Source: DATCLS01 sp035296625
GTDB taxonomy: Bacteria; Actinomycetota; Acidimicrobiia; Acidimicrobiales; VFJN01
Direction of reading: 5' to 3'
Length of the DNA stretch: 64,000 bases
Assembly (NCBI GenBank): GCA_035296625.1
Contig: DATHAO010000069.1
Span: 1-64,000, forward strand
Part shown: one piece after another, positions 8,282 through 16,599 of the stretch
How the letters are laid out: the number at the start of each line of letters is the position of its first letter
Numbering within the stretch: the first letter of the stretch is position 1
Program-made: the position numbers and the translations under genes
The notes under the pieces: model-generated
Told to the model about the DNA's origin: nothing
The model's input: the letters and a program-made list of their open reading frames with translations, nothing else
The model's database searches: none

Positions 8282-8880
8282 GGACCGCTCGACGCCCAGG
8301 CCTGCAGGTCGGCGTCGGTCTGCAGCAGCACCATCACGAACCGGCAGATCTCCCGCCCGTCGTTGCGGTAGACGTGGGACCGGTCGGCCCGGTACGACGC
8401 GGCGCAGCCTGGGCCCACGAGGTGGTCGACGCCGTCGACGCACAGCGTCAGCGTGCCGTCGAGCACGTGGACCATCTCGAGCGTGCCCTCGACATGGCCC
8501 TCCTCGCTGGCATGGGTGTCGCCGGGGGCCATCTCCCACCGCCACAGCTCGACGTGCTCCCGCTCGTCGGAGCCGACCAGCAGCCGGCCCGTTCCCCCGC
8601 CAGCGCCTGTCCACAGCGTGACGCCGCCGTCGGCCGGCACGACCTGCACGGGCGGGGCGTCGGCCGTCTCGATGAGCGCAGCGACCGTCACCGACAGCGC
8701 CTCGGACACCCGGCACAGCGTGCCCAGGCTCGGATTGGTGCGGGCGGCCTCGAGCTGGACGAGCATGCCCTTGCTCACCCCCGAGCGGGCGGCGAACGCG
8801 TCGAGGCTCCATCCCCGCGCCGTCCGGAGCCGTCGGACATTCTGCGCCACGGTGGCGACCACATCGGACGGGACGGACAC
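8278..8880 (-). CDS. XRE-cupin transcriptional regulator
   Basis: The 200-residue protein has an N-terminal XRE helix-turn-helix (VAQNVRRLRTARGWSLDAFA, SGVSKGMLVQLEAARTNPSL, residues 10-55) and a C-terminal small beta-barrel cupin (GTLEMVHVLDGTLTLCVDG, DRSHVYRNDGREICRFVMV). Regulators of this type bind a small effector in the cupin barrel and often control a neighbouring transporter or catabolic gene. Here an EamA-family exporter is divergently transcribed from the other side of an intergenic region with several GGTGCA half sites, which supports that role. The start codon at 8880 is GTG. Confidence 0.88.
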   Translation of the reverse strand: MSVPSDVVATVAQNVRRLRTARGWSLDAFAARSGVSKGMLVQLEAARTNPSLGTLCRVSEALSVTVAALIETADAPPVQVVPADGGVTLWTGAGGGTGRLLVGSDEREHVELWRWEMAPGDTHASEEGHVEGTLEMVHVLDGTLTLCVDGVDHLVGPGCAASYRADRSHVYRNDGREICRFVMVLLQTDADLQAWASSGP

Positions 8881-8902
8881 GCGGTCACTCTACGGAACTA
8901 AT

Positions 8903-8969
8903 GGTGCAATGCGCTGCACCGGTCCACTACAGTGACACGTGCGGTCACTCCAGTGCACCCACCTGGTGC
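8903..8969. promoter_or_regulatory. Operator-like half sites between XRE-cupin regulator and EamA exporter
   Basis: GGTGCA at 8903-8908 and TGCACC at 8915-8920 form a perfect inverted repeat with a six-base spacer. A second related pair, TGCACC at 8954-8959 and GGTGCG at 8964-8969, follows. Between them are TACAGT (8928-8933), a -10-like hexamer for the exporter, and a direct repeat GCGGTCACTC at 8881-8890 and 8941-8950. I infer binding of the XRE-cupin regulator and coordinate control of both genes. Confidence 0.5.
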
Positions 8970-8985
8970 GCCGCCACGACCCACC

Positions 8986-9834
8986 ATGGCTGCTCTCCTC
9001 GCTCTCCTCTCCGCGCTCGCCTACGGCGTCGGCGACTTCTTCGGGGGCCTCTCGGCCCGCCGACTCCCGTCGTCGGCCGTCGTCCTGCGCACGCACGCGG
9101 CCGGGCTCGCCGGTCTTGTCGTCCTGCTGCCGCTCGTCGAGGCATCGCCGGGCGGTCACGACATCGTGGTCGGGGCGGCGGGCGGGGTAGCCGGTGGCCT
9201 GGGCGTCCTGCTGTTCTACCGGGCCATGGCCGAAGGCGCGATGAGCCTGGTTGCGCCGATCACCTCGGTGTTGACGGCCGTGATCCCCGTCGTTTACGGG
9301 CTGGCCACGGGCGACCGGCCGTCGCTGTTCGGCCTCGTCGGCATCCCGATCGCGCTCGTCGCGGTGACGCTGCTGGCCCGCGACCCCGGCGAGGCGACGC
9401 GAACCGGCCTGGCGCCGCGGCAGGCGCTCCAGGCGCTGGGGGCGGGCGTCGGCTTCGGCGTGTTCATCATCGGTCTCGACATGGCCAGCGACGCCGCCGG
9501 GCTCTGGCCGGTCATCGCCGGACGCACCACGTCGGTGACGCTGTTCGCCCTCGTGGCACTCGTCAGCCCCGCGGCTCGGGTCGGCTCCGGTGCCCGTACC
9601 GGGCCGGTGGTCGCCATGCTCGTCGCCTGCGGGCTGCTCGACGCCTGGGCGAACGCCCTGCTGCTCTTCGCCACCCACCACGGCATGATCACGCTCGTAG
9701 CCGTGCTCGGCTCTCTGTACCCGGCCACCACGCTGCTGCTGGCCCGCAGCGTGCTGGGCGAGCGGCTGGCCCGGCCTCAGCTCGGGGGCGTGGCTCTGGC
9801 CGGAGCGGCGGTCGTGCTCGTCAGCGTCGGCTGA
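8986..9834 (+). CDS. EamA/DMT-family transporter
   Basis: The 282-residue protein is almost entirely hydrophobic with about ten membrane helices, beginning MAALLALLSALAYGVGDFFGG and ending LAGAAVVLVSVG. The duplicated five-helix layout and the terminal segment LGSLYPATTLLLARSVLGERL match the drug/metabolite transporter (EamA) family. Substrates of such proteins include amino acids, metabolites and drugs; which applies here is unknown. I chose ATG 8986 because the protein fold starts there; an in-frame GTG at 8932 would add 18 residues with no membrane character and lies within the promoter region. It is divergent from the XRE-cupin regulator and probably controlled by it. Confidence 0.85.
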   Translation: MAALLALLSALAYGVGDFFGGLSARRLPSSAVVLRTHAAGLAGLVVLLPLVEASPGGHDIVVGAAGGVAGGLGVLLFYRAMAEGAMSLVAPITSVLTAVIPVVYGLATGDRPSLFGLVGIPIALVAVTLLARDPGEATRTGLAPRQALQALGAGVGFGVFIIGLDMASDAAGLWPVIAGRTTSVTLFALVALVSPAARVGSGARTGPVVAMLVACGLLDAWANALLLFATHHGMITLVAVLGSLYPATTLLLARSVLGERLARPQLGGVALAGAAVVLVSVG

Positions 9835-9853
9835 CGTCGTCGCGGCATCGCCG

Positions 9854-9878
9854 GTGTAGGCGCCCGGCGCCCGGGTAG
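9854..9878 (+). promoter_or_regulatory. Sigma-B/F-like promoter candidate before csbD-type gene
   Basis: GTGT at 9854-9857 and GGGTAG at 9873-9878 are separated by 15 bases, close to the GTTT-N15-GGGTAT pattern of the general-stress sigma-B/F family. It lies 61 bases before the start of the CsbD gene, whose Bacillus namesake is sigma-B controlled. The match is imperfect and the functional assignment is inference. Confidence 0.35.
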
Positions 9879-9939
9879 ACATCGTCCGTACGCGTCCGGC
9901 GAGCCCGACAGGAAACGCCGGCATCAGGAGGATGCGCAG

Positions 9940-10116
9940 ATGGCAGCAGACGACAAGATGGACAAGGCCAAGGGCCGCGCCAAAGAAGCCGCCGGCGATC
10001 TGACCGGTGACCGCGACCTCGAGCGCGAGGGCCAGGCCGACCAGGCCGCCGGTGGCCTCAAGGCGAAGGTCAACCAGGTCGCCAACAAGGTCAAGGGATT
10101 CGTCGACAAGCGCTGA
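9940..10116 (+). CDS. CsbD-family stress protein
   Basis: A 58-residue protein: MAADDKMDKAKGRAKEAAG, then GDLTGDRDLEREGQADQAAGG and ending KVKGFVDKR. The lysine/alanine-rich amphipathic helix and the family pattern (DKxKGxxKxxxGxxTxD...EGxxDQ) identify CsbD. CsbD proteins are small stress-induced proteins without a known biochemical role. AGGAGG is placed eight bases before the ATG, one of the best ribosome-binding sites in the window. A strong hairpin follows the stop. Confidence 0.9.
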   Translation: MAADDKMDKAKGRAKEAAGDLTGDRDLEREGQADQAAGGLKAKVNQVANKVKGFVDKR

Positions 10117-10132
10117 CACGCCCGCGATCGAC

Positions 10133-10173
10133 GCGCCCGTTCCCCGGTTCCCACCCGACCGGGGAACGGGCGC
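10133..10173. terminator. Bidirectional terminator hairpin
   Basis: A perfect 16-bp stem, GCGCCCGTTCCCCGGT at 10133-10148 with its complement at 10158-10173 and a nine-base loop, sits between the convergent csbD and holB genes. There is no T-tract, which is common in GC-rich genomes. Confidence 0.75.
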
Positions 10174-10191
10174 TGTCGCGTCCGGGCGCCC

Positions 10192-11301
10192 TCAGAGGCG
10201 GGTGACCGGCGGAAGCTGGGCCAGGAGCGCCTGGAGCAGCAGCGTCTCGTTCGGGTAGCGGGGCAGCGCCAGGGCGGCCGCGTCGATTCGGTCGGCGGCC
10301 TCGACGAAGGCGCGCCGTGGCCGACCGTCGACCAGCGCGTCGCGGTAGGCCGCGATCAGCGTCGCGAGGCCGAAGCGCAGCTCGGCGGTCCGGAACCGGC
10401 GGACCTCGCGCTTGTGCCGCGTCTCGAGGTCGCGCTTGCCGGAGCCCCGCAGGCCGTACGCCGCCACCTGCGCCTCGAGCTCCTCGAGCTCGGCGGCCTG
10501 CCGCTCGTGCAGCGGTCCGAGCGCGTCGCCGATCATCGCCTGCAGCTCGGCCACCAGCTCGGCCGCCTTGTGGCCGGTGCCGTCGAGCCGGCGCGGCACC
10601 TCCCGCCAGGCCTGGTGGCGCAGGGCCAGCCGGTCGTCGGTGGCCAGCGTGCGGGCGCGCTCGAGATCACCACCGGCCGCCACGGCGGCGGCTCCGGCCC
10701 GCTCCGCGTCGACGCCTTCGGCCACGAGCCGTTCGGCCACGGCCTCGTGGGTGAGGCCCGGCAGCTCGATCCGCAGGCAACGGCTGGCGATCGTGACCAG
10801 CTCCGGGACCACCTCGGTCGCGAGCAGCACGAACACCGTCGACGCCGGCGGCTCCTCGATCGTCTTGAGGAGGTAGCCGGCCGCCTCGTCCTCCATGTCC
10901 TCGGTGCCGAGGCCGAGGACGACCTTGCGCTGCCCTTCGACCGGGGCGAGCGTCGCGTGGCGCACGAGGCGCTCGGCGTCGCCCTTCCGGAACGTGTTGC
11001 CCTCGGGCTCGACCACCCGCAGGTCGGGGTGCTGCTCGGCGAGCGCGAGGCGCACGTGCCGGTCACGGGCCTCGCCGGCGGTGCCGGCCCCCAGCAGCTC
11101 TCCGGCGAACCCGCGGGCGAGCGCCCGCTTGCCCGAGCCGGTCGGCCCCACGAGCAGGTAGGCGTGGACCGGCGCCGCCACCGACGCCAGCAGCTGCCGC
11201 ATGGCGGCCTCCTGGCCAACCACGCCCGACCAGGGGTCGGCCGGCTCCGGGCCGGCCGGGGGGACGTGGTCGATGGGAGCTGCGGGGGCGGGTCCGCTCA
11301 C
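10192..11301 (-). CDS. holB: DNA polymerase III subunit delta prime
   Basis: The 369-residue protein is a clamp-loader AAA+ ATPase. Visible motifs are WSGVVGQEAAMRQLLASV at the N-terminus, the Walker A loop GPTGSGKRAL near residue 45, the helix carrying HPDLRVVEPEGN, EAAGYLLKTIEEPP (the delta-prime/tau signature), and the sensor/SRC segment VTIASRCLRIEL. No zinc-binding CxxC cluster is present between Walker A and B. As delta prime it would help load the sliding clamp onto DNA. I start at GTG 11301, since the frame upstream encodes only repeats. It lies downstream of tmk on the same strand, an order often seen (tmk-holB). Confidence 0.92.
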   Translation of the reverse strand: MSGPAPAAPIDHVPPAGPEPADPWSGVVGQEAAMRQLLASVAAPVHAYLLVGPTGSGKRALARGFAGELLGAGTAGEARDRHVRLALAEQHPDLRVVEPEGNTFRKGDAERLVRHATLAPVEGQRKVVLGLGTEDMEDEAAGYLLKTIEEPPASTVFVLLATEVVPELVTIASRCLRIELPGLTHEAVAERLVAEGVDAERAGAAAVAAGGDLERARTLATDDRLALRHQAWREVPRRLDGTGHKAAELVAELQAMIGDALGPLHERQAAELEELEAQVAAYGLRGSGKRDLETRHKREVRRFRTAELRFGLATLIAAYRDALVDGRPRRAFVEAADRIDAAALALPRYPNETLLLQALLAQLPPVTRL

Positions 11302-11319
11302 CCGTCCATGATGGCGTGC

Positions 11320-11459
11320 CCAGGACCGGTCTCCGCCACGCCCGTCGCCGGCACACCGGTCCGTCGCCGCCACACCGGTCGCCGCCACGCCCGTCGACGG
11401 AACGGTGGCCCGCCCGCTCGCCGGCACGCCGCCCGCCGGCACGCCGCCCGCGGCCCCGC
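11320..11459. repeat. Degenerate short tandem repeats between tmk and holB
   Basis: The spacer is built of variations on CGCCGGCACACCGGTC, CGCCGCCACACCGGT and CGCCGCCACGCCCGT, then two copies of CGCCGGCACGCCGCC. The repeats stop exactly at the tmk stop codon. Confidence 0.55.
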
Positions 11460-12089
11460 TCAGGGCCGGACCGGTGCCGCCTTGGCCAGCGCCGGCACGC
11501 GCGCGGTGACCGCCGCCCACACCGCCGCCTCCACGACCTCGGGCTCGGGCGTGCCGTCGACGACCACCCACCGGTCCGGCTCCGCGGCGGCGAGTGCGTG
11601 GTAGCCGTCCGCCACCCTCTGGTGGAACGCGTCGCCGGCCGCCTCCATGCGGTCGGGGCGGGCGTCGATGCGGACGGTGGCGGCGTGGCGGGGCACGTCC
11701 AGCAGCACGACAACGTCGGGCCCGAGCCCGCCGGTCGCCCAGGCCGACAGCCGCCGGACCTCATCGAGCGGTAGCCCGCGCCCGTAGCCCTGGTAGGCGA
11801 GCGACGAGCCGACGTAACGATCGGACACGACGTGGCGCCCGGCGGCCAGCGCCGGCCGCACGACCTCGGCCACGTGCTGGGCCCGGTCCGCGGCCATCAG
11901 GAGCGCCTCGGCCCGGTCGTCGAAACCGGCGTTCGCCGGGTCGAGCAGCAGGCCCCGGATCGCGGCGCCGACCGCCGTGCCTCCCGGTTCGCGGGTCAGC
12001 ACGGCGCCGAGGCGGGCGGCGAGCCGTGCGGCCTGGGTCGACTTGCCGGCGGCCTCGCCACCCTCGAACACGACGAAGCGCGCGGTCAC
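11460..12089 (-). CDS. tmk: Thymidylate kinase
   Basis: The 209-residue protein phosphorylates dTMP to dTDP. It shows the P-loop FEGGEAAGKSTQAARLA (residues 7-23), the TREPGGT motif near residue 33, the DR(Y) motif VVSDRYVGSSLAYQGYGRGL near residue 95, and VVVLLDVPRHAATVR. The E-A-A-G-K P-loop lacks the usual aspartate after Gly-Gly but is within the family's variation. GTG 12089 overlaps the stop of the upstream MFS gene by four bases (GTGA), so the two are translationally coupled. Confidence 0.93.
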   Translation of the reverse strand: MTARFVVFEGGEAAGKSTQAARLAARLGAVLTREPGGTAVGAAIRGLLLDPANAGFDDRAEALLMAADRAQHVAEVVRPALAAGRHVVSDRYVGSSLAYQGYGRGLPLDEVRRLSAWATGGLGPDVVVLLDVPRHAATVRIDARPDRMEAAGDAFHQRVADGYHALAAAEPDRWVVVDGTPEPEVVEAAVWAAVTARVPALAKAAPVRP

Positions 12090-13561
12090 ACCCCCTCCTC
12101 CTGCCCCTCGGGCAACGATCGCAACGACAGCGCCGCCAGACTCCCGGCCAGCAGCATGATGGCCCCGGCCAGCCACAGCGTGATGCGCACGCCGGGCACG
12201 GCGATCTCGATGCCCACGTCGATCCGCCGGTCGACGAGCGAGCTGGAGAGCCCGTCGAACACGTCGGCCAGAATCGGCGCGAGCGCCATCGACAGCAGCA
12301 CGCATAGCCGCACGAGCGTGTAGAGCGCCGAGAAGATGCGTCCCCGCAACTCGTCCTCGACGTTCTCGTGGAGCAATGTGAAGCCGAGCACGTAGACGCT
12401 GCCGGCGAACACGCCCATGACGGCCACGCAGATGGCGGCCGGCAGCAGCGACGACATCGACACGCCGAGCAGCAGCGCGGCGCCTGCCCCCCAGCACGAC
12501 ACCACGAACGTCCGGACCTTGGGCAGGCGCCGCTGCAGCGTCGACACGCCGATCACGCCGCCGGCGACGCCGAGGCCGAGCGCGAACACGAACACGCCGT
12601 AACCGCTGGGCCCGGCCCCCAGCACTTCCTCGGAGAACGTCTGGCCGAGCGGCACGAGCATGCCGCCTCCGATCAGGCCGCAGGCCAGACCGATGTTCAC
12701 GCTCCGCACCACGGGGTTGATGAAGGCGTAGTGCCAGCCCTCCTTGATCTCGGAGAAGACCTGGCCGAGGTTGGCCGCCTCCTCCTCGCCCTCGTCGCGC
12801 CGCGCCTGGGCCGCGTCCACGTGGGTCGGCGGCACGTCCAGGCGGTAGATGATGACGGCCGAGATCACGTAGCAGACGACGTTGGCGTAGAACGCCACGG
12901 CTTCCTGGCTGGTGCGCAACGCGTCGAGGGCATCGATCGAGCCCAACCACTCGGCCACCTGGGCGAGCACCGCGAACAACCCGGCACCGAGCGGGAAGGT
13001 CCCGTAGGCGGCGGCGAGCCCGAGCGAGTTCGCCTGGGTGAGCTTGCCGGCGGGCACCACGTTGGGGACGAGCGCCTCCTTCGCCGGCGAGAAGAACAGC
13101 GTGGCCAGCTCGAGCACCAGCGAGGCGAAGACCAGGCCGAGCACGCTGTTCACGAACGGCAGGGTGGCCACGACCATCGCCCGCACCGCCATCGTGACGA
13201 CCATCACCTGGCGACGATCCAGGCGATCGACGATCACGCCCGCCCCGGCCGACAGGAAGAAACCGGGGATGATGCGGGCCGCCATGACGAGGCCGACCGA
13301 GGCGCCGGGGGCCGAGGCGCCGAGCCGGCTGGCCAGGATGAGGATGGCCAGGAAGCCGAGCCAGTCGCCGAGTGAAGACACCGCCTGGGCCAGCCACAGG
13401 TGGAAGAACTCGGGTGAGCCGAAGACCCGGTCGACGAAGCGTCCGCCGGGAGCGCCCAGCGTGGCCTGATCGCGGACGGCGGACGGGATCGCAGCCTCGC
13501 CGAGGCGCGCCAGGTCGGCGAGCGGGGCCGGGGCGGCGACCTCGTGCTCGTCGTGGGCCAT
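12086..13561 (-). CDS. MFS transporter (MFS_3/enterobactin-exporter-like)
   Basis: About 491 residues with roughly 12 membrane helices. After a short charged N-terminus it reads FGSPEFFHLWLAQAVSSLGDW, the typical first helix of MFS_3-type permeases, then the loop DRLDRRQVMVVT between helices 2 and 3, and ends with an acidic tail. A cytoplasmic loop rich in glutamate (RRDEGEEEAANLGQV) separates the halves. Substrate unknown. The coupling to tmk by overlapping stop and start suggests co-transcription rather than a shared pathway. ATG 13561 is my choice; no clear ribosome-binding site is seen, and an upstream extension to 13684 is arginine/proline-rich and unlikely. Confidence 0.85.
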   Translation of the reverse strand: MAHDEHEVAAPAPLADLARLGEAAIPSAVRDQATLGAPGGRFVDRVFGSPEFFHLWLAQAVSSLGDWLGFLAILILASRLGASAPGASVGLVMAARIIPGFFLSAGAGVIVDRLDRRQVMVVTMAVRAMVVATLPFVNSVLGLVFASLVLELATLFFSPAKEALVPNVVPAGKLTQANSLGLAAAYGTFPLGAGLFAVLAQVAEWLGSIDALDALRTSQEAVAFYANVVCYVISAVIIYRLDVPPTHVDAAQARRDEGEEEAANLGQVFSEIKEGWHYAFINPVVRSVNIGLACGLIGGGMLVPLGQTFSEEVLGAGPSGYGVFVFALGLGVAGGVIGVSTLQRRLPKVRTFVVSCWGAGAALLLGVSMSSLLPAAICVAVMGVFAGSVYVLGFTLLHENVEDELRGRIFSALYTLVRLCVLLSMALAPILADVFDGLSSSLVDRRIDVGIEIAVPGVRITLWLAGAIMLLAGSLAALSLRSLPEGQEEGV

Positions 13562-13680
13562 CAGGTCACGACCGTAGAGGCTGGCCGCCGCCGCTCCGCG
13601 TCGAGCCGGCCATCCGTTCGGCCTGGCCGCCGACCCGTGCGCGGGCCGGCCCGTAGCGCCGGGCCGGGGCGGCCCGGGCC

Positions 13681-16539
13681 TCACCCGTCGCCGGCGGCGC
13701 TCCCGGGCGTGGATGCCTTCGTCGCCGCCGCCTTCTTGGCCGGGGCCTTCGTGCCACTCGCCTTCTTCGCGGCGGCCGTCGTGCCCGTCGCCTTCTTCGC
13801 GGCGGCCTTCGTACCACTCGCCTTCTTGGCGGGCGCCTTCTTCGCCGCCCCCTTCTTCGCCGCCGCCTTCTTCTTCGTCGGCCGCTTCTTGGCCGGGCCG
13901 GCGTCGCGCCGGGCCTGCAGCAACTCGGCCGCCCGCTCGACGGTCAGCCCCTCGACCGTGTCGCCGTCGCGCTCGCGCAGCGAGGCGTTCGTCTCACCGT
14001 CCGTCACGTAGAAGCCGTACCGGCCGCTCTTGACCACGATCGGCTTGCGGCTGACCGGGTCGTCGCCCAACTCGCGCAGCGGCGGCGCGGCCGCCTGGCG
14101 GCCCCGCCGCTTCGGCTCGGCGAACAGGCGCAGCGCCTCGTCGAGGGTGACCGTGAACAGCTGCTCCTCGTCGGTAAGGCTGCGGGTGTCACTTCCCTTG
14201 CGCACGTAGGGGCCGTAGCGGCCGTTCAGGGCCTCGATCGGTTCGCCGGTCTCGGGGTCCTCGCCCACGACACGGGGCAGGCTGAGCAGCTTGAGCGCGT
14301 CGTCGACGGTGAGCGTCGACGGGCTCATCGTCGTGAAAAGCGATGCCATCTTCGGCTTCTCGCCGGCGGGCAACGTGTCCGCGTCGCCGAGCGCCACGTA
14401 CGGGCCGTAGCGGCCGGTCTTCGCGTAGACGGGCAGGCCCGAGGCCGGATCGGTGCCGAGCGGCTCGTCGCCCTTCGGGGCGGCCAGCAGCTCGAGCGCC
14501 CGCTCGAGCGTGAGCTCGTCGGGGGCGATCTCGGCGGGGACCGTGGCCGTCTCGTCGCCGCGGCGCACGTAGGGGCCGTAGCGCCCGTTGCGCACGACCA
14601 CCTCCTCGCCGGTCTCGTCCTTGGCGAGCGGGATGGCGTTGACCACGGCCGGATCCGCGTTGGCCATGGCGTACTCGATGAGTGTGGTGAGCCCCGGCGA
14701 CCCCTCGATGGGCGAGTCCCCGTTGCCGCCACCACGGCCGTTGCCCCCGCCGCCGCCCGAGCCATGCATCCCGTGGCCGTTGCCCGACGCCCCGCCGGCC
14801 GCGGCGATGCCGGCCTGCGTACCGAACCAGAACGAGCGCAGGAACGGCACCCGGTCGCGTCCGCCGGCGGCGATCTCGTCGAGGTCGTTCTCCATGCGGG
14901 CCGTGAACGAGTAGTCGACCTCGGCCGTGAAGTGGCCCTCGAGCAGGTTGATCACGGCGAACGCCGTCCACGAGGGGACGAGGGCCTGGCCCTTCTTCCA
15001 CACGTAGCCACGATCCTGGATCGTCTGCATGATCGAGGCGTACGTGGACGGGCGTCCGATGCCCAGCTCCTCGAGCTTCTTGACCAGCGACGCCTCGGTG
15101 AAGCGCGCCGGGGGCTGCGTGGTGTGGCCGTGCGGGTCGATCGCCGGGTCGGGCAGGCGCTGGCCCTCGGACAGCTCCGGCAGCAGGCGCTCGCGGTCGT
15201 CGAGGTCGGCCTCGGGGTCATCGGAGCCCTCGACGTAGACCCGCAGGTAGCCGGGGAACGTGATCGTGCGCCCGGAGGCCGCCCACTCGGTCGGCGTGCC
15301 GGCCTCCGGGCCGCCTGCCAGCGGCGCCTGGATGCGCACCGACACCGACTTGCCGGTCGCGTCGGCCATCTGCGAGGCGAGCGTGCGCTTCCAGATCAGG
15401 TCGTAGACGCGCAGGTCGGGGCCCCGCAGCTCGCTGGCGAGCCGGTCCGGCGTGCGCCAGCGATCACCGGCGGGCCGGATGGCCTCGTGGGCCTCCTGGG
15501 CGTTCTTGACCTTAGACCGGTACTGCCGTGGGGCGTCGGGCACGAACCGCGAGCCGTAGAGCTCGCCCACCTGGGTGCGGGCGGCGGCGATCGCCTCCTG
15601 CGACAGCGTGACGGAGTCGGTCCGCATGTAGGTGATGTAGCCCCGCTCGTAGAGGCTCTGCGCCGTGCGCATCACCTGGCCCGAGCTCATGCCCAGCTTG
15701 CGACCGCCCTCCTGCTGGAGTGTCGAGGTGATGAAAGGTGGCTTCGGCGAGGACCGGTACGGCTTCTCCTCGACCGAGCGGACCGTGAACGTCGAGCCGT
15801 CGAGGGCCGTGACCAGGCGCGTAGCCGCCGGCTCGTCGAGGACCGCCACGTCGTCGCGGCCCACCCGGCCCTGGCTGTCGAAGTCCTTGCCACTGGCCAC
15901 ACGGCGGCCGTCGAGGCCGACGAGCGTGGCCGTGAAGCGCGGATCGGCCGGGAAGGCGGCGGACAGGTCCCAGTAGTCGGCGGCGACGAACGCCATGCGC
16001 TCGCGCTCCCGTTCGACAACCAGGCGCACGGCCGGGCTCTGCACGCGGCCGGCGGACAGGCCGGTCGAGATCTTGCGCCACAGCACCTCGGACACCGGGT
16101 AGCCGAACAGCCGGTCGACGATGCGGCGGGCCTCTTGGGCGTCGACCAGGCCGGCGTCGATGTCGCGCGACTCACGCACGGCGTTCTCGATCGCCTGGCG
16201 GGTGATCTCGTGGAACACCATCCGCCGGGTGGGCACGCTCGGCTTGAGCACCTCGGACAGGTGCCAGGCGATGGCCTCGCCCTCGCGATCCTCATCGGTC
16301 GCGAGATAGACCTCATCCGCGCTCTTCAAGGCGGCCCTCAGACGTTTCACCACGTCGCGCTTCGACGGCGGCACCACATAGGTTGGCTTGAAGTCGTGGT
16401 CGATGTCGACGGCCAGGCCCTTGGGATCGAGGTCGCGGATGGCTCCGATCGACGCCTCGACCACGAAATCGTCGCCCAGGAAACGGGCGACGGTCCGGGC
16501 CTTGGCCGGAGACTCGACGATCACGAGCGAGGTGGGCAT
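13681..16539 (-). CDS. topA: DNA topoisomerase I
   Basis: The 952-residue protein is a type IA topoisomerase that relaxes negative supercoils. The N-terminal Toprim domain has LVIVESPAKARTVARFLG and the metal site DEDREGEAIAWHL; the active-site tyrosine lies in YITYMRTDSVTLS near residue 302. The C-terminal third has four GRYGPYV/GRYGFYV repeats instead of zinc fingers, then a lysine/alanine-rich tail made of AAKK, PAKKAS and TKKK units, which probably binds DNA non-specifically. Both features are usual in actinobacteria. ATG 16539 begins the conserved MPTSLVIVESPAK and fits a leaderless mRNA; an upstream ATG at 16590 would lie within the promoter. Confidence 0.97.
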   Translation of the reverse strand: MPTSLVIVESPAKARTVARFLGDDFVVEASIGAIRDLDPKGLAVDIDHDFKPTYVVPPSKRDVVKRLRAALKSADEVYLATDEDREGEAIAWHLSEVLKPSVPTRRMVFHEITRQAIENAVRESRDIDAGLVDAQEARRIVDRLFGYPVSEVLWRKISTGLSAGRVQSPAVRLVVERERERMAFVAADYWDLSAAFPADPRFTATLVGLDGRRVASGKDFDSQGRVGRDDVAVLDEPAATRLVTALDGSTFTVRSVEEKPYRSSPKPPFITSTLQQEGGRKLGMSSGQVMRTAQSLYERGYITYMRTDSVTLSQEAIAAARTQVGELYGSRFVPDAPRQYRSKVKNAQEAHEAIRPAGDRWRTPDRLASELRGPDLRVYDLIWKRTLASQMADATGKSVSVRIQAPLAGGPEAGTPTEWAASGRTITFPGYLRVYVEGSDDPEADLDDRERLLPELSEGQRLPDPAIDPHGHTTQPPARFTEASLVKKLEELGIGRPSTYASIMQTIQDRGYVWKKGQALVPSWTAFAVINLLEGHFTAEVDYSFTARMENDLDEIAAGGRDRVPFLRSFWFGTQAGIAAAGGASGNGHGMHGSGGGGGNGRGGGNGDSPIEGSPGLTTLIEYAMANADPAVVNAIPLAKDETGEEVVVRNGRYGPYVRRGDETATVPAEIAPDELTLERALELLAAPKGDEPLGTDPASGLPVYAKTGRYGPYVALGDADTLPAGEKPKMASLFTTMSPSTLTVDDALKLLSLPRVVGEDPETGEPIEALNGRYGPYVRKGSDTRSLTDEEQLFTVTLDEALRLFAEPKRRGRQAAAPPLRELGDDPVSRKPIVVKSGRYGFYVTDGETNASLRERDGDTVEGLTVERAAELLQARRDAGPAKKRPTKKKAAAKKGAAKKAPAKKASGTKAAAKKATGTTAAAKKASGTKAPAKKAAATKASTPGSAAGDG

Positions 16540-16577
16540 TGGGCGACAGTTGACGTGCACCGGCGAGCGACTGTCAA
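16540..16577 (-). promoter_or_regulatory. topA promoter, leaderless
   Basis: Read on the minus strand, TTGACA (16572-16577), an 18-base spacer and TCAACT (16548-16553) are followed by eight bases and the ATG of topA. This predicts a transcript starting at or next to the start codon. Confidence 0.7.
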
Positions 16578-16599
16578 ACAGGCTCGCCATCTGTGGTAG

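Noticed and set aside
14764..16599. 611-residue open frame on the plus strand over topA
   Set aside because: topA is unmistakable on the other strand; this is a typical long shadow frame in GC-rich DNA.
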